64,000 bases of DNA from positions 1-64,000 of the forward strand of contig WNNJ02002572.1 of NCBI GenBank assembly GCA_012934845.2, in the 5' to 3' direction. The notes below the pieces were generated by a model, which was not told the DNA's origin, ran no database searches, and was given only the letters and a program-made list of their open reading frames with translations. This document shows, one piece after another, positions 21,404 to 32,815 of the stretch (its first letter is position 1; each line of letters starts with the position of its first letter). The translations under genes and the position numbers were made by a program. The stretch is from Pomphorhynchus laevis (taxonomy: Eukaryota; Acanthocephala; Palaeacanthocephala; Echinorhynchida; Pomphorhynchidae).

Positions 21404-21791
21404 AATAAATAAATAAATAAAGACTTTCTTAACTACACAAAAAAAGAAAAAGAAACATGCAATAAACCAGATCAGACACAACAATAGAAAGTCAGTAGCT
21501 CTTCAGTCTTCTAACTCTTTTCTTCTTCTATGGCCTCAGGTCCAGGGGGATCTGAGCCCCCAACCGATCCAACACGCCGCCTTCCGACTGAACCACCCGG
21601 GGTCTTTCACCCCCCCCCGAAGAATCCAATCGGCGCGGACTATGCTGGGTAAACGAGAGACGAGGAGCTTAAGAAACCTTAGCCTTTGCTCCGGGGGACG
21701 TCCTCTTGAGAAGAAGACAAGTCCCGAGATAGCCCAGGTACCCCAAAGGCGCCCCTGGGTTTTCCCTTTCAATGACAGATGCTGAGCCCGT
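21404..21791 (-). mobile_element. 5'-truncated LINE-A copy
   Basis: The minus strand encodes the last roughly 85 residues of LINE-A ORF2 (AQHLSLKGKTQGRLWGTWAI, FFSRGRPPEQRLRFLKLL). These match 11430-11687 with several changes, including an expanded C-run near 21611. The 3' tail is a TTTA-type simple repeat (21404-21421). AAAATAATT flanks it on both sides (21395-21403 and 21792-21800) as a 9-bp candidate target duplication. Truncation at the 5' end is the usual outcome of incomplete target-primed reverse transcription. Confidence 0.8.
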
Positions 21792-21941
21792 AAAATAATT
21801 GTGAATGAACACACAGAAAATGCATGACAATAACGATTATCATAAGCCGCAATGCGCATAGGCGGTATTTCTTTGTATTTGACTATATATTTGTAACAGG
21901 AACTATTTGTAGACAGTACCGAGTTTTCAGTTTCAGTGTCG

Positions 21942-22072
21942 AGTTTTCGAAATTAAGAGCTATATTGGTGTTCAATTTTGTGGAATCAAGAGCTATATTT
22001 GTGTACAAGTTTTCGGAATCAAGAGCTATATTGGTTTTCAAGTTTTCGGAATCAAGACCTGTATTAATAGGT
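21942..22072 (+). repeat. 33-bp tandem repeat, four units, upstream of LINE-B
   Basis: Four units of 33 bp start at 21942, 21975, 22008 and 22041 around a core GGAATCAAGAGCTATATT. The multiple of three leaves an 11-residue repeat open in one frame, but I see no other support for a protein. It is followed by a T-rich tract (about 22085-22200) leading to LINE-B ORF1. It may be a promoter-like tandem array in the LINE-B 5' UTR, as known for several LINEs, or an independent minisatellite. Confidence 0.7.
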
Positions 22073-22217
22073 GAAAGGTGAGTTTTTGCTTTTGATATAG
22101 TTTAGTTTAGTTTATTAATTTTTTATATTTTATTTTTTTTGTTTTTTTGTTTGTTGTATTTGCTTTTTGATTTTTGTTTCTATTTATTTATTCATATATA
22201 TAAGTGCATAAGTACAG

Positions 22218-23547
22218 TTGGAAGGAATTAGTTGTCATAAGCCAGTTGGGAAGAGAAAATCTTCTTCCCAGCTGGAGGAAAATTTAAAAAATATAGAAAA
22301 AGAATCTTCAGTGCAAAAGAGGCTCTTGCCTATAAAGCAAGACTCTTTTGCACTTAAAGTAACATGTAAAGAAAACCATAATCTAAACAAAAAAATAAGA
22401 TAGATAGAGAGAGGGAAATAAGAAAAACTGTTCGAGGAGAAATCTTCGAACGGTTTTTCAAAAGAGATAATTTCTACCGAATCTCCTTCAAAAGCTTAGC
22501 TTTGAAAGATAAATTCAAAGCGGCTTTAGTTGGAGAAGAGGGTATAGAAATTATCGACATTTCTCCACAAGTGACGGCCATCCTTAGGGATGTGCCGTCA
22601 TTTGCGGAGAAAGAAGATGTTGAAGAATTCTTACATCAATATGATGTAAGGATTCTGAAAACATGCAAATCATACAATCAATCATATAGTTCCTTTCTTT
22701 TGAAGGGAACTATATGTAGTTTAAAAAAATTGAAAGAAGATGGAGGCAGCATCTGCGGACATCGAATATCTGTAAAGATATTCGACGAATATCTGTAAAG
22801 ATATTCGACGAGGACGATGCTGCCTTTCGGTATCCGCAGTGTTATAGATGTCAGTGCTGGGGACATTTTTCGAACATGTGTCGAGAAGTGTCACCGCGTT
22901 GCGTCCATTGCGGAGAAGAACACGAAACACAAGCATGTGGAAATAAAAATAGGCCGACATGTGCAAACTGTTGGCAACCTCACAATGCGTACTCACACGT
23001 TTGTCCAGAGTTCAAGTCTTACTTGGCCTGGGTAAACGGTGAGAACAATAAGGCTTGTGAAGAAGCTCAGTCCTACCTTAGGGCAGCCAAAAGTCACTCT
23101 CTGGATCAACATGCTGGACAAGCAGCGATGCTGATCGAGAGAGTACTTACTCTTGAAAAAGAAATGGCTGCCTTAAGGCAGGAAAATGCAAAATTAAAAA
23201 AAGTTGCTGTAATCCACGAATCCGATTTGAAGAAATTCAAATCGGAGTTGAACGCAACAACATTACGCAAATACAGATCGTTGAAACTGGAGAAAGACAA
23301 GTCATCGATTTCGGTGACTACTTTTAATCGTTTCAACGATTTGTCACAAATACAAGGCCCTCAGAATGAGGACAATAATATGGACTATTGTTCAGTAGTA
23401 TCGACTGATTCTGAGGGTCTTTCGATTAAAGCGCCAGGGACTACTATAAAGATGCTGATGTTACCTGAATCACTTCAGGTGGCGTCGAGTCGGAGGGGCA
23501 GTTCCTGGCACAAAGCTTCGAATGCAAGAAAAAAAACGAAGAATTGA
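22218..23547 (+). pseudogene. LINE-B ORF1: gag-like zinc-knuckle and coiled-coil protein, broken
   Basis: Three frame segments make one ancestral ORF: 22218 to about 22395, about 22382-22785, and about 22809-23547. The second break is a perfect 23-bp tandem duplication (22763-22785 and 22786-22808) that adds a frameshift and a stop. Knuckles in the last segment are CYRCQCWGHFSNMC, CVHCGEEHETQAC and CANCWQPHNAYSHVC. Then comes a likely coiled coil, rich in Leu, Glu and Lys (LEKEMAALRQENAKLKK). A role in binding element RNA is inferred from family resemblance. The sequence folds into many hairpins, as listed in the findings. Confidence 0.72.
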
Positions 23548-25656
23548 GTATTCTTCGCTTGAAGACATCTGCCTATTGAGTTGGAATATAGGTTCTGTTA
23601 AGAACCTGATGCAGTATTTCAGTCTCATAACGGCAGATGTGCTTCTCTTGCAGGAAGCAAGATCACCCGATCAATTGAGGATTTTTAGCAGCAAGATCGA
23701 CGACTGCGACACATTTGTGTCAGCAGAAGGTCTCAGGATGGAACTCTTCCTAGTTTCGGTGGTAAAGAAGCGTTTTTGCGCATCTTTACTATCGCATGGC
23801 ACTAGCAAAGTAGGTTCATTCCAGCTCCTCCGGCTTTTCATCTCTAGACGCCCAGTTTATGTAGCAAATTGTTACATCAAGCCGGGGGCCTGGAGTTCGA
23901 AAAAGGGGAGGAGAGAGATTCGATCAATGCTGTTGAAGATCTTCAATTTGGGTGGTCAATTTTTAATTGGAGATTTCAACGACGACGGTGGGTATCGGGT
24001 GGGCAGCATGATCGCTCCAACATGGGAGGTCATATGTCCCCCGGAAGGGACATTTGTCGCAATGGATATTGCTCCACGTTAGATTTTGCTATGCAAAACA
24101 AAAATACAAATTTTAAAATTAAATGGCAGCAGAATTTGCTGCCAGATACTTTTAATGATGGGCATAAGCTTGTATATTGGTCGTGGAAGGAGGAACTAGT
24201 TTTCAAGATAAGATTCCAACCGACACGGGCCGGTATACAAGCTTTTAATGGATCAATAAGCGAAGTAATGATAAATTTAAATAATAAAGATATTTTTTGT
24301 ACTATTTTAAAAAATACTTTCAATGAAATAATAAATTTTAGTATTTGCAATAATAATTTTATAATAAATAATAATTTTAATTTTTTCGATTGTTTGAATA
24401 TTTTAGATGAGACGTTTTTGACAAATTTTACAAATAAATTAAAAGAATCAAATTCTCTATTAATTTTAAATAATGAAATTTTTAGTAATGCAAATAAATT
24501 TTTAACTACTAAACGACCGCTCAACATCAAGTACACTCCTAAAGCTCTTCATTTGAAACGTATTCTCTGGGGTTTACGAACGGATGCGAATCCTTCGTCT
24601 CAGAGAATCGCTCAAATGGCTCTGCTCAAGAATGATATTCAAGAGTTGGAGCAGAGGGTAGACGCTAAAAAGTTGCTGTCTTACAAGAATTTTTCAAAGG
24701 AATGGTGGCAAACCATTAGGCAAAGCACCTTCCATTCTTGGACGGCAGCAGCTTCTAAGTGGATATCCTCTAAGGGTTTTAGGAATGTACTTCATGAAAT
24801 AAAAATGAAACACCTAGCCAATGCTGAAGGATGGACAGAGAGAAAAATGATGAAGATCCGAATGGAACTCTTGTTTTCAACCATCGACAATATGCAAGAT
24901 GACATCACTATCGACGACATTTTAAATGCGTGGCCAGTCGTGCCAAAGACTTCGTCTAACGGGTCTTCGGCATGTGCTGCTGCGACCAAATTGATCGTCG
25001 ATAGGGTGTATGAGAGAGCTCTCGCGAGGAACCTTTCCCGATTCTACGAAGATCGTGATATGTTGGGAGACCACATTCACGGGTTTCGTAGAGGAAGGGG
25101 AACTGTTAAGGCAGGAAGGTCCATGCAAAGATTTCTCACCATCGATAGATGACCTGCAGTCCTCTATTCGCTGGATGTGTCGGCGGCCTTCGACAACTTG
25201 GGGCATGATGCAATAGTTACAACGTTAGCCAGTGATGGTATACCGAGTAATTTGTTGCATCTTGTCCTGGGTATATTGAAAGCAAGAACTTTCTACTTGG
25301 ATGATGACGGGGGTAAGTACTATCATCTCAGCAAAGGACTTCCCCGGTGCTCACCTCTGTCTCCTATCATTTATATGATAGTGACGAGTGGAGTTCTGCA
25401 CGGTCTTTTGGATAGGAACACCCACGGCATAATTTATGCGGACTACATCTCGATCGCATTTAAGAGAAATACTCCGTCGAATGCAAGGTCTGAATGGCGA
25501 ATGAAGTCTGTAATGGACATTGTTGCTCATCGCTTAGCGAAGTTTGGCTTGTCTTTAAACCCAACGAAGAGCAATTTTGTTCATTACGGATTTCGGTGTC
25601 CTGGAAAGCACAAGTACTTTCCAGGACGCCGAAATCAGAGAAATTTTCTTAATTAG
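23522..25656 (+). pseudogene. LINE-B ORF2: APE endonuclease plus reverse transcriptase, broken
   Basis: Endonuclease blocks are LLSWNIGS, VLLLQEARS and FLIGDFNDD, then a frameshift near 24030. The RT part has LDVSAAFD, GLPRCSPLSP (normally G-PQGSPLSP) and IIYADYIS, where the second catalytic Asp of YADD is Tyr. A TGA at 25150-25152 interrupts it just before motif A. Compared with LINE-A, the finger region before the YERALAR block is missing, so there is an internal deletion. About 24255-24510 is far more AT-rich than its surroundings and codes mostly Asn, Phe, Ile and Leu. Confidence 0.75.
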
Positions 25657-26261
25657 GAAACTTAAGAAAAGTATAATTAAATGTATTCTATCTTCATTTT
25701 TTTGTCATTGTTCAAATAATTATGAGATAATGTTACAAAATATTTTTTATTTTATTGGTAATGTCAATTTTTTCCAAATTTTGTTTTTCATGATGATTTT
25801 GAATTTTTATTTTAGAATTGAATTTAAGCATTTTATCATTTTGAATTTTTGCATAAAATTCTTATCCTCGACATCCAACCAAAGAAATCTCAATCGAAAC
25901 CTGCAAAAAGAAAGAAAAAAGGAAAAAGAAAGGAAACTCGATTGGGGATCCATACTTGGCTGGGGTCGAAAAAGTCAGAAAAAAACGTAAATATATATGA
26001 ATTTTGTGTTTTTTACTTTAATAATTCATTGATTTTTTTATTTGTAGACGCTTGTGTTTGCTTGTACTAAAAAATACCATTGAACGTTTGATTTGCAATG
26101 TTGGAAAATGCAACAATAACAACAAAAACAACGAACGAAACAGTGCACGTCGGAGCTTCATAGGGATTAGTAAGTTAAAAAACAACAACTAATGAATTTT
26201 GCTTACGAATCGTTCTTGAAGATATGGCCAACGCTGGACAGTCGTCAGGGGGATACTGTGG
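25657..26261. other. Non-coding spacer after LINE-B
   Basis: AT-rich to about 25850, then a lysine-rich open stretch (about 25870-25990) that could be a remnant of a basic gag-like tail but has no diagnostic motif. The rest is low-complexity A/C-rich sequence. No gene supported. Confidence 0.4.
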
Positions 26262-26890
26262 ATGATCGAGATGATTTTTCTGAACGCTTTGCATCGCTCT
26301 CTTAATCATTTCTTGTTGGGTTTTCTTAATTCGAAAGGTGTTTGGCGTTTTTACATTGACCATGTCGAAGTCAACTTTCAGGGGTTTATAGGTTACGATT
26401 GTGATGAAGTATTTATCGAGGGCAGTGATGGCACTGTATATGTTCATGGAGAAATCAACGTGGGATCTATCGACGATGCAGATGAACGATCTGAAGACTT
26501 GTCTGATAATAGAATCGAAACCGAAAGAGAGTGTGATGATGCTCTTATTGATAGCAGAACTGGAAACGAGAGTGATGAGGATTGTGAGGACACTTGGGCC
26601 TATAGTTCAGAGGTTGACACTGTAGATACATTTAATATTGTCGGTGTAATTGATGCTCTATCAGATAACAGAAGCAATGACTGCAACGGTTATGGGAATG
26701 ACTACCCTGGGACTATAACGCTGATGGAGGACAACAACGATTCTGGAAATTACCATTGCTGTAGTGTGGAAAAAAGAATGGTTTTAAAAAGGCCTGAGGC
26801 TTCCGATTGTGGTTGTTTCACTGATACAGTAACGTGTTAGAAATTCAAAAGAAAATAATGCTTACTACAAAGCAAACTTAGTACCACTAA
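26262..26890 (+). repeat. Foldback-family copy with acidic-coding segment
   Basis: About 26440-26890 matches 18370-18810 on the same strand. The left part (about 26262-26380) matches 18022-18115. Unlike the 18-kb copy it lacks the inverted insertion between the two parts. One frame of 192 codons stays open (26262-26840) and includes ESDEDCEDTWAYSSEVDT, so the acidic segment may once have been protein-coding. The opposite strand keeps part of a second frame (VDFDMVNVKTPNT). I see no transposase core. Confidence 0.55.
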
Positions 26891-27244
26891 ACTTCTCTGC
26901 TAAGTTCCGAAAAGGTCTCACCTGCGATGGTCTTGGATGCGGTGTGGAGTTCGGAAGCGTAAGTCCTTTAAGATAACGGGCAGTGGAAGGCTCCTTCAGA
27001 CTGGAAGAACAAAGCTTTGAAGTATGTAATGTGTTCGAACAGAAGGGAGGTATGGATATCATGCGATAAGACCGCTGGCCTCCGTCTGCTAGAATCCTCT
27101 ATTTATGTGGTACTAATCCTTCAATAATGCCTATATATTCTAATTTTTTGACAAAATGTTTTCCACTTACGGTTGTATTTTTAATAAAATCTTTATTATT
27201 AAAACGCAACAAGTGCTAAAACTGATCGTAAAAACAAACAAAAC

Positions 27245-28975
27245 ATGCAGTCGGAGCCTTCAAAGGTTACAATTTCCAATGCAAATTTTCACAATTTCCA
27301 AGGAGAGAATATGGTGAGTTTTGATTCTTCTACAACGATTACTCCAACTACTAAGAACAGTAACGTTTTGTGTTCATCAAATGATGGGGAGGAACTTCCC
27401 CATCCCGAAAATGAAGAATTTAATTATCATTAAACCAACGAAACCTATAGCTAAAGATCAATTATAAAATACATTTTTACGAGATTTTACTAAAATTTAC
27501 AAGAACAGAGTTCTTTCCAACAAAGTAAAATTTTTTCCAGGGGAGATTAAAATCTCCTTTGTATCTTCAAACCTACTAACTACTTATTCTGAATACTTAT
27601 CAAAAAATATCAAAGAACAAGGGGATATAATAATTAAGCCTATTATGGCGTCATTAAAAATATATAAACTTCCGTGCTCGTTTGAAGACGAAGAGAAAAA
27701 AGTCTTCATGGACAGATTCCAGGTTTCCAATCTACGACAATTACTGGGTAGGGATGGTAACCCTATACAGGTAGGTTTCTGTTCCGCCTCTGTCGACAGA
27801 GCGGAAATTTTCTCTAAATCAGCATCAAACCCTTTTGTGGGATTAAATCTACACTTTTCGATTGTGGACATTGACGTGTTCACCTAATCCCGCTGCAGCC
27901 GGTGTCACAAATGAGGGCACTGGGCCTCTAGTTGAAGTGGATCGCCCACACGTGGTTCGTGTGGATCCGCAACATGTTCTTGCATTGCTTCCAATGACTC
28001 CCGTAAGGCCATTCAATCGTGTACTAACAGCGGAGGGAGCCATCCGGCTTGGCGCAGGTCCTGCCTCAAGTTTAAGGCTTACAAAGCTAAATTTGTTCAG
28101 CTGTCCAAAACAAAAACATCCACCTCATATTCAAACATCGCAGGTACACAGCGGATGAACGACTCTAAGACCACTAAATGGATGAACCTAAAAACAGAAA
28201 CATCACACAAGAGGCTAGAAAGTTTTATCCTGAAGGTTATTGGGGCTGTTAACACGAATCCTACAGTGCCAGCAGCATCATCGATTATTCTTGTATCGAA
28301 GAAAAGAGGGGCTCGGCCCAAACCGTTCCCCCAATCAAGATCGGGAGCTCCTCTTGAGCAAGAAAGGGCGAAATGATGATATTGCCCAGCGGCAAGTACC
28401 TTTCCTGGATGGAACTAGTGGTGGGAAGGGCAACCTTCCTCAACTAGCTTTGTCTATGTGGGCAATCCCCCATCCAACTAATCCATCACAGTGCAGAGTA
28501 CTCGTGATTATTTTTCACTGAATATCCTTCAGTGGAACTCGGGATGTGCTTCTGCCCTTAGACTTCAATCTGTTAAAGACGCAGATGTTATAGTCCTTCA
28601 GGAGACGCGGTCTATCCGTCTTCCCCAGGACATTACTCGATTTACCCCTAAGCACATATATTCCCACTATACTCCGTATATAACCCTACCTCACTCCTCT
28701 TCTTCTCATGGACTCTTGACCTGAGTTAAGTGCTCCTTAAGGTCCTTCCTCCTATTAAACTACTCATGTCCCGACATGTCTTGTTTAGTAGTTTCACTCA
28801 GTAAGAACGGTAAACGCATCAGTCTTGCCAACGTTTACATTCGTCCAGGGGAGATTCACAAGAACCGTGTCACCCTGGATAGTATTATCGACAGCGGCTA
28901 CGACATGATACTTGGGGATTTTAACGACAAAACTGGTCGTTGGATCAATGCAGCACATCGCTAAATAATAATCAA
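27245..28975 (+). pseudogene. LINE-A-related relic: ORF1 plus start of ORF2
   Basis: ORF1 starts at an ATG (27245) and decays quickly. A 27645-27887 frame (VGFCSASVDRAEIFSKSASN) matches the segment before the knuckles of LINE-A. Broken knuckles follow in another frame, one with Cys changed to Ser (CTNSGGSHPAW). ORF2 begins near 28491 with LNILQWNSG, VIVLQETRS and ILGDFNDKTG, carries a TGA at 28722-28724, and stops abruptly after WINAA near 28960. Loss of the 3' part is unusual for a LINE and points to a later deletion or insertion. Confidence 0.75.
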
Positions 28976-31900
28976 ACATTAAACTTAATTTTGTTGGTTT
29001 TGAATATTTATATCAACACTTCCTCGGTGTAAACATTGATTTTAATAGTTTTATATTAAAATATAATTCGTATTAAAATGAATATGCAAATAATATGAAA
29101 TATACCTTTAATTATAGTATATTTAAAATATAATTTTAAATTAATTCTTTAATTATATTTGAAAAATATAATTTTACAGTAATTAACTTAATAAAGAGCA
29201 CAGAGGAATTTTTAAGAATTTTTTTTAAAAGATAATTGCCATCACACATTTTCATTTTAATTTCGTTTTAATTTGCTTGTTCATTTGATTTTTATTTAAT
29301 TTGATTTACAAATGTATTGATCTCCTTAAGGTAGAGGGATATTTTAAAATTAACTAAAAACGAATTCTAATACATTTAAATACAGCATTTTTGTCATAAC
29401 AAATTAAAGATATCAACAATTTGTGCAAAATACGTTTAAATTGTTTAACTTTTACAATCATATGCTTTACTAAGACGTTGCATTTTAAATAATTAAATAA
29501 AAAATAATTATAAACAATAAATAACATTTCTTTTTTGGAGTGTCTGACATTAAATTTATCTTTTTATTGTTTGTTACAAGATGTAACAAGACGTAGCTTG
29601 TGTTTAAATAAGATATAAATTTTATTTGACTTTCAAATTTAATATTTATATATTGAAATTAACTAAAAACGAATTCTACTGAATTGTAAATAGTTGATTA
29701 TGATCCATTATTGATAAAGAATTATTCGCGCTGGATCAAAAGAGGGGAAATTTTATTTGACATTACGCTGACCTCTCTTAGTATTTCCAGATAATTTATC
29801 GAGAATTTCAGATAAGTCATTTTTAAATAAGTTATCGAGAAATTTCTAAAGATGCTAACAGAGGTAAGCGAAATATCCAATAAAACTTTCCTCCCTTTTT
29901 GATCAAGCTCTAATAATTCTTTAATTCTAATACAATTTGAATACATCATTTTTGTATTTGTTTTATGGTTATAAAATGAATTAAAATTTATATAAAAACG
30001 AATAAACGATAAAAACAATTTGTGCAAAATACTTTTAAATTGTTTAATTTTTGCAATCATATGCTTTACTACGAGATATTATTACAAGATATAACAAGAA
30101 TTAATTAATGTTCGATTAAGAGTTAAATTTCATTTGACTTCCAAGTTTTATATTCATATTTAAAAATAATCAGTAAGACAGCCTTTTCCTTTTTTGTTAT
30201 TCAAGCGACTGTTTGCCATTTGAAAACAGAATGTTTAAAATTCAACATTATAATGTTGTTTTGAAAACAACATTTTAATTAAGCATACATCGCAACAGTA
30301 ACAATCGCAACAGTCTGCAGCTGTAGACTATATCTATTTTAGCTTACTTCAAATTGTATAATATTTGAAAATACACGTGAATTTTTAAGAATTCACATTT
30401 CTTATTTTTGCCTTTCTAAAATATTTTTATACTGTTTTATTGCTTTGTATAAGATAGACACTCACTGAGGTTACAGTAAAATTGCCTTTGACTCACAACG
30501 ATATAGTATATCTATAGACGTTACAGTTACATGACATTTGATCCATATTGTGCTATTTAAATGTTAGCTCGCTATAATTTTAAAAGGCAAGATTGCTATT
30601 TAGCATGCCTACAATATGTCAACCTTACAAATGTAGAGTAGATAATACATGGTTAAAAAAGTAGTTTCAACAAATTTTGATTGAATCACCTTTTGTTCTT
30701 CGTTTGTTGTTCAAAGACAAAATTTATGTATAAAGTTCATTTACAAAATGTTGAAAATTTTATGTTGTTAAAAAGTTGCATATATAAATACACGAGTTTT
30801 CCAGAGCGAAGTTAAATTTTCCTAAACGAAGATCAAGGCGTAGTTTAAATATTTTATCATTCTGATTGAAATTATTATAAGTCAAATATATTGACAAGCC
30901 CATTTTCTCGACATCATAATTTGCCATTCTGACAATTATTATAGGCCGTAAGTATTTATATATGCAGATTAACTTATTAATGATTTAAAACACTTCATAT
31001 GGATTGACAAACCCCTTTTTCAACTCTATATTTTTATAACTTAGTTGATTAAAACTTTAAAAGTTTTTGCTTCTTTGTATATTTTTGCAATAAAGTATTT
31101 TCAAATTTAATTCAAATACGAATAATATATTTTAGTTGATTTATAAATATTCAAATTATCAATTTTATATTGTATACAAATTTTAATAAATTATTAGAAT
31201 TGCAAATGAATTACAATTGTGTATTAAATACTATTTCACACTGTTAAATAATAACATTGACGATTATCTAAATTAAGATTGGTTAATCTAGTAAATCAAT
31301 TTCTTACTTTCACACAGAGCACTAAATATTTACCTGATAATTGAGAAAAGTATTTTAAACATCATCCGTGACAATGTAAGCATTATAATTAACATTTGAG
31401 TATCATTTTAACTGCTAATTGACAAGGTGATATTTTATAAAGAGTTTAATATAGATATGATTACTACTTTTATTATAGACTCAACTTTTAACTGAATTGT
31501 CTTTGTTTTATAAAATTATAACAAATATCATAGCGTATTCTTCAAAACCTATCCTAATAAAAGGATTATTTTAACATTTCATCTTTGATTTGCATTATAA
31601 TGCAGGGAAGTAGAGCTGCAATATGTTTAATTTAGCGATTGAGTGTCATTATTGTAATTAGTAACGCTTCATGCATGATAGAGTCAACAGCAGACCGATG
31701 CTTTCTCTATTCGAGTTTTAACATTATTGTGTTTTTACTTATTTGAATTATTTAATATATTTAATTATTTTAAATACTTGTTTAAATGTAGTGCGTATTA
31801 TTATTTAAAATCCTCCCTTAAATATTATGCTTAAATATAGAGCTGCAAAATTTTAAATTTAGCCATTGAGTGTCATTATTTTAATTAGTAACGCTTTATA

Positions 31901-32161
31901 TATGATGGAGTCAGCAGTAGACCGTGGTTTGCTCTATTCGAGATTTAAAAATTTTACGTTTAAACTTATTTTAATTATGTTGTATATTTTAATTATTTTA
32001 AATCCTTGTTTAAATATTGTGCGTATTAATATTTTAAATACTTGCTTAAATACTGTAAAGTAATAGTTTCAATATTCTGTGTATTAAATCCTTGTTTAAA
32101 TATTATGTTATGAATAGTCCAATATTTATTTTGCTTTCAAATTTTCAACAATAATAGTAAT
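28976..32161. other. AT-rich non-coding stretch with local duplications
   Basis: No gene. About 29365-29480 is similar to 29930-30075 (shared CAATTTGTGCAAAATAC), and 29571-29650 to 30075-30170. These direct repeats flank the MITE at 29719. Two diverged tandem units lie at about 31611-31838 and 31840-32045 (shared GAGTGTCATTATT, TAGTAACGCTT). The whole stretch recurs in unit 2 at 39771-42956. Confidence 0.55.
29719..29933. repeat. MITE-like inverted repeat, copy c
   Basis: Ends in AATTATTCGCGCTGGATCAA and TTGATCAAGCTCTAATAATT, with complementary inner arms around AAGATGCTAACAGAGGTAAG. It is a diverged member of the family at 20918. A 30-bp left flank (AATAGTTGATTATGATCCAT) is shared with the 52-kb copies, so the true element may be slightly longer. 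Confidence 0.7.
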
Positions 32162-32815
32162 ACGACGCCTCCTGCGTCGGTCTTTCAGAACTTATCATCG
32201 TTATCTCAGACTATCTTCAGAACTTGATTCATCCTTTTATCGTAGCCAATTCTTTGCTCTTCGTCGTTCGCATAGGCAACTTCTGCGTTCTAAGGCACAT
32301 ATTTTGGCGAAACAAACTGGCTTCCACTACGCACTCTCGAACTAAATGGAAAACTATCAATTATCTACTTTCTCGTTCCTCTGTCATCTCCACTCTTGAT
32401 CATTTTCAATTCTCCGATTACCTAATTTCAAAGCTATCTCTCTAATCGATTAGATCATAGTTTTTCCACAACTTCTGCTATCCCGTCTATTTGTATCCCT
32501 AAGCTCTTTTACGTACGTATAGACTCTGAAGATTATGCATCTTGCCTTCTTGTTTCGTCACCATGTAAGTCCTCTCCTGCCGATCCCATTCCTATTCGAA
32601 TTCTCAAATTGTTGTTCACTTACTTCACATCTTTCATTACCAGTATATTAAACTACTTGTTCCGGAATGAAATATTTCCTGATTTTTAGAAAGCGGTCAT
32701 TGTTCGTTCCCTATTTAAAAATCCTCTTTTGACTACTCTCTTTCTTCATCCTTTCATCTAATATCAATTCTACTAACCTTATCTAAAATTCATTAACACC
32801 ATGTCTCTTTGATCA
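32162..32815 (+). pseudogene. L2/CR1-like LINE relic, RT N-terminal part
   Basis: Diverged version of 37145-37770 and 47945-48590: the same order of residues (SSELDSSFYR-like, RTKWKT, SSPADPIP) with several stops. It ends near the motif that follows the SYRPIS block. It lies about 2 kb upstream of the larger L2-like copy in the same orientation, so it is a separate older insertion. Downstream (32844-32889) an 11-bp inverted repeat, GATATTTCCTG/CAGGAAATATC, encloses a smaller stem. Confidence 0.65.

Larger units (their letters stand above)
22218..25656 (+). mobile_element. LINE-B: degenerate two-ORF APE-type LINE
   Basis: Same plan as LINE-A (zinc-knuckle ORF1, then APE plus RT), but only distantly related in sequence. 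ORF1 (22218-23547) and ORF2 (23522-25656) overlap by 26 bp. Frameshifts, a stop and a mutated catalytic box make it non-functional. Closely spaced strong hairpins run through it, mainly at 22242-23560, with one of 19 bp at 25590-25635. Ends and target duplication were not found. The array at 21942 may be part of its 5' end. Confidence 0.75.

Noticed and set aside
21942-22072. CRISPR-like array
   Set aside because: Repeats are directly adjacent with no variable spacers, in a eukaryotic TE context. It is a minisatellite.
27849-28158. Overlapping ORFs on both strands with proline- or arginine-rich products
   Set aside because: Shadow frames of the decayed zinc-knuckle region of a LINE-A ORF1.
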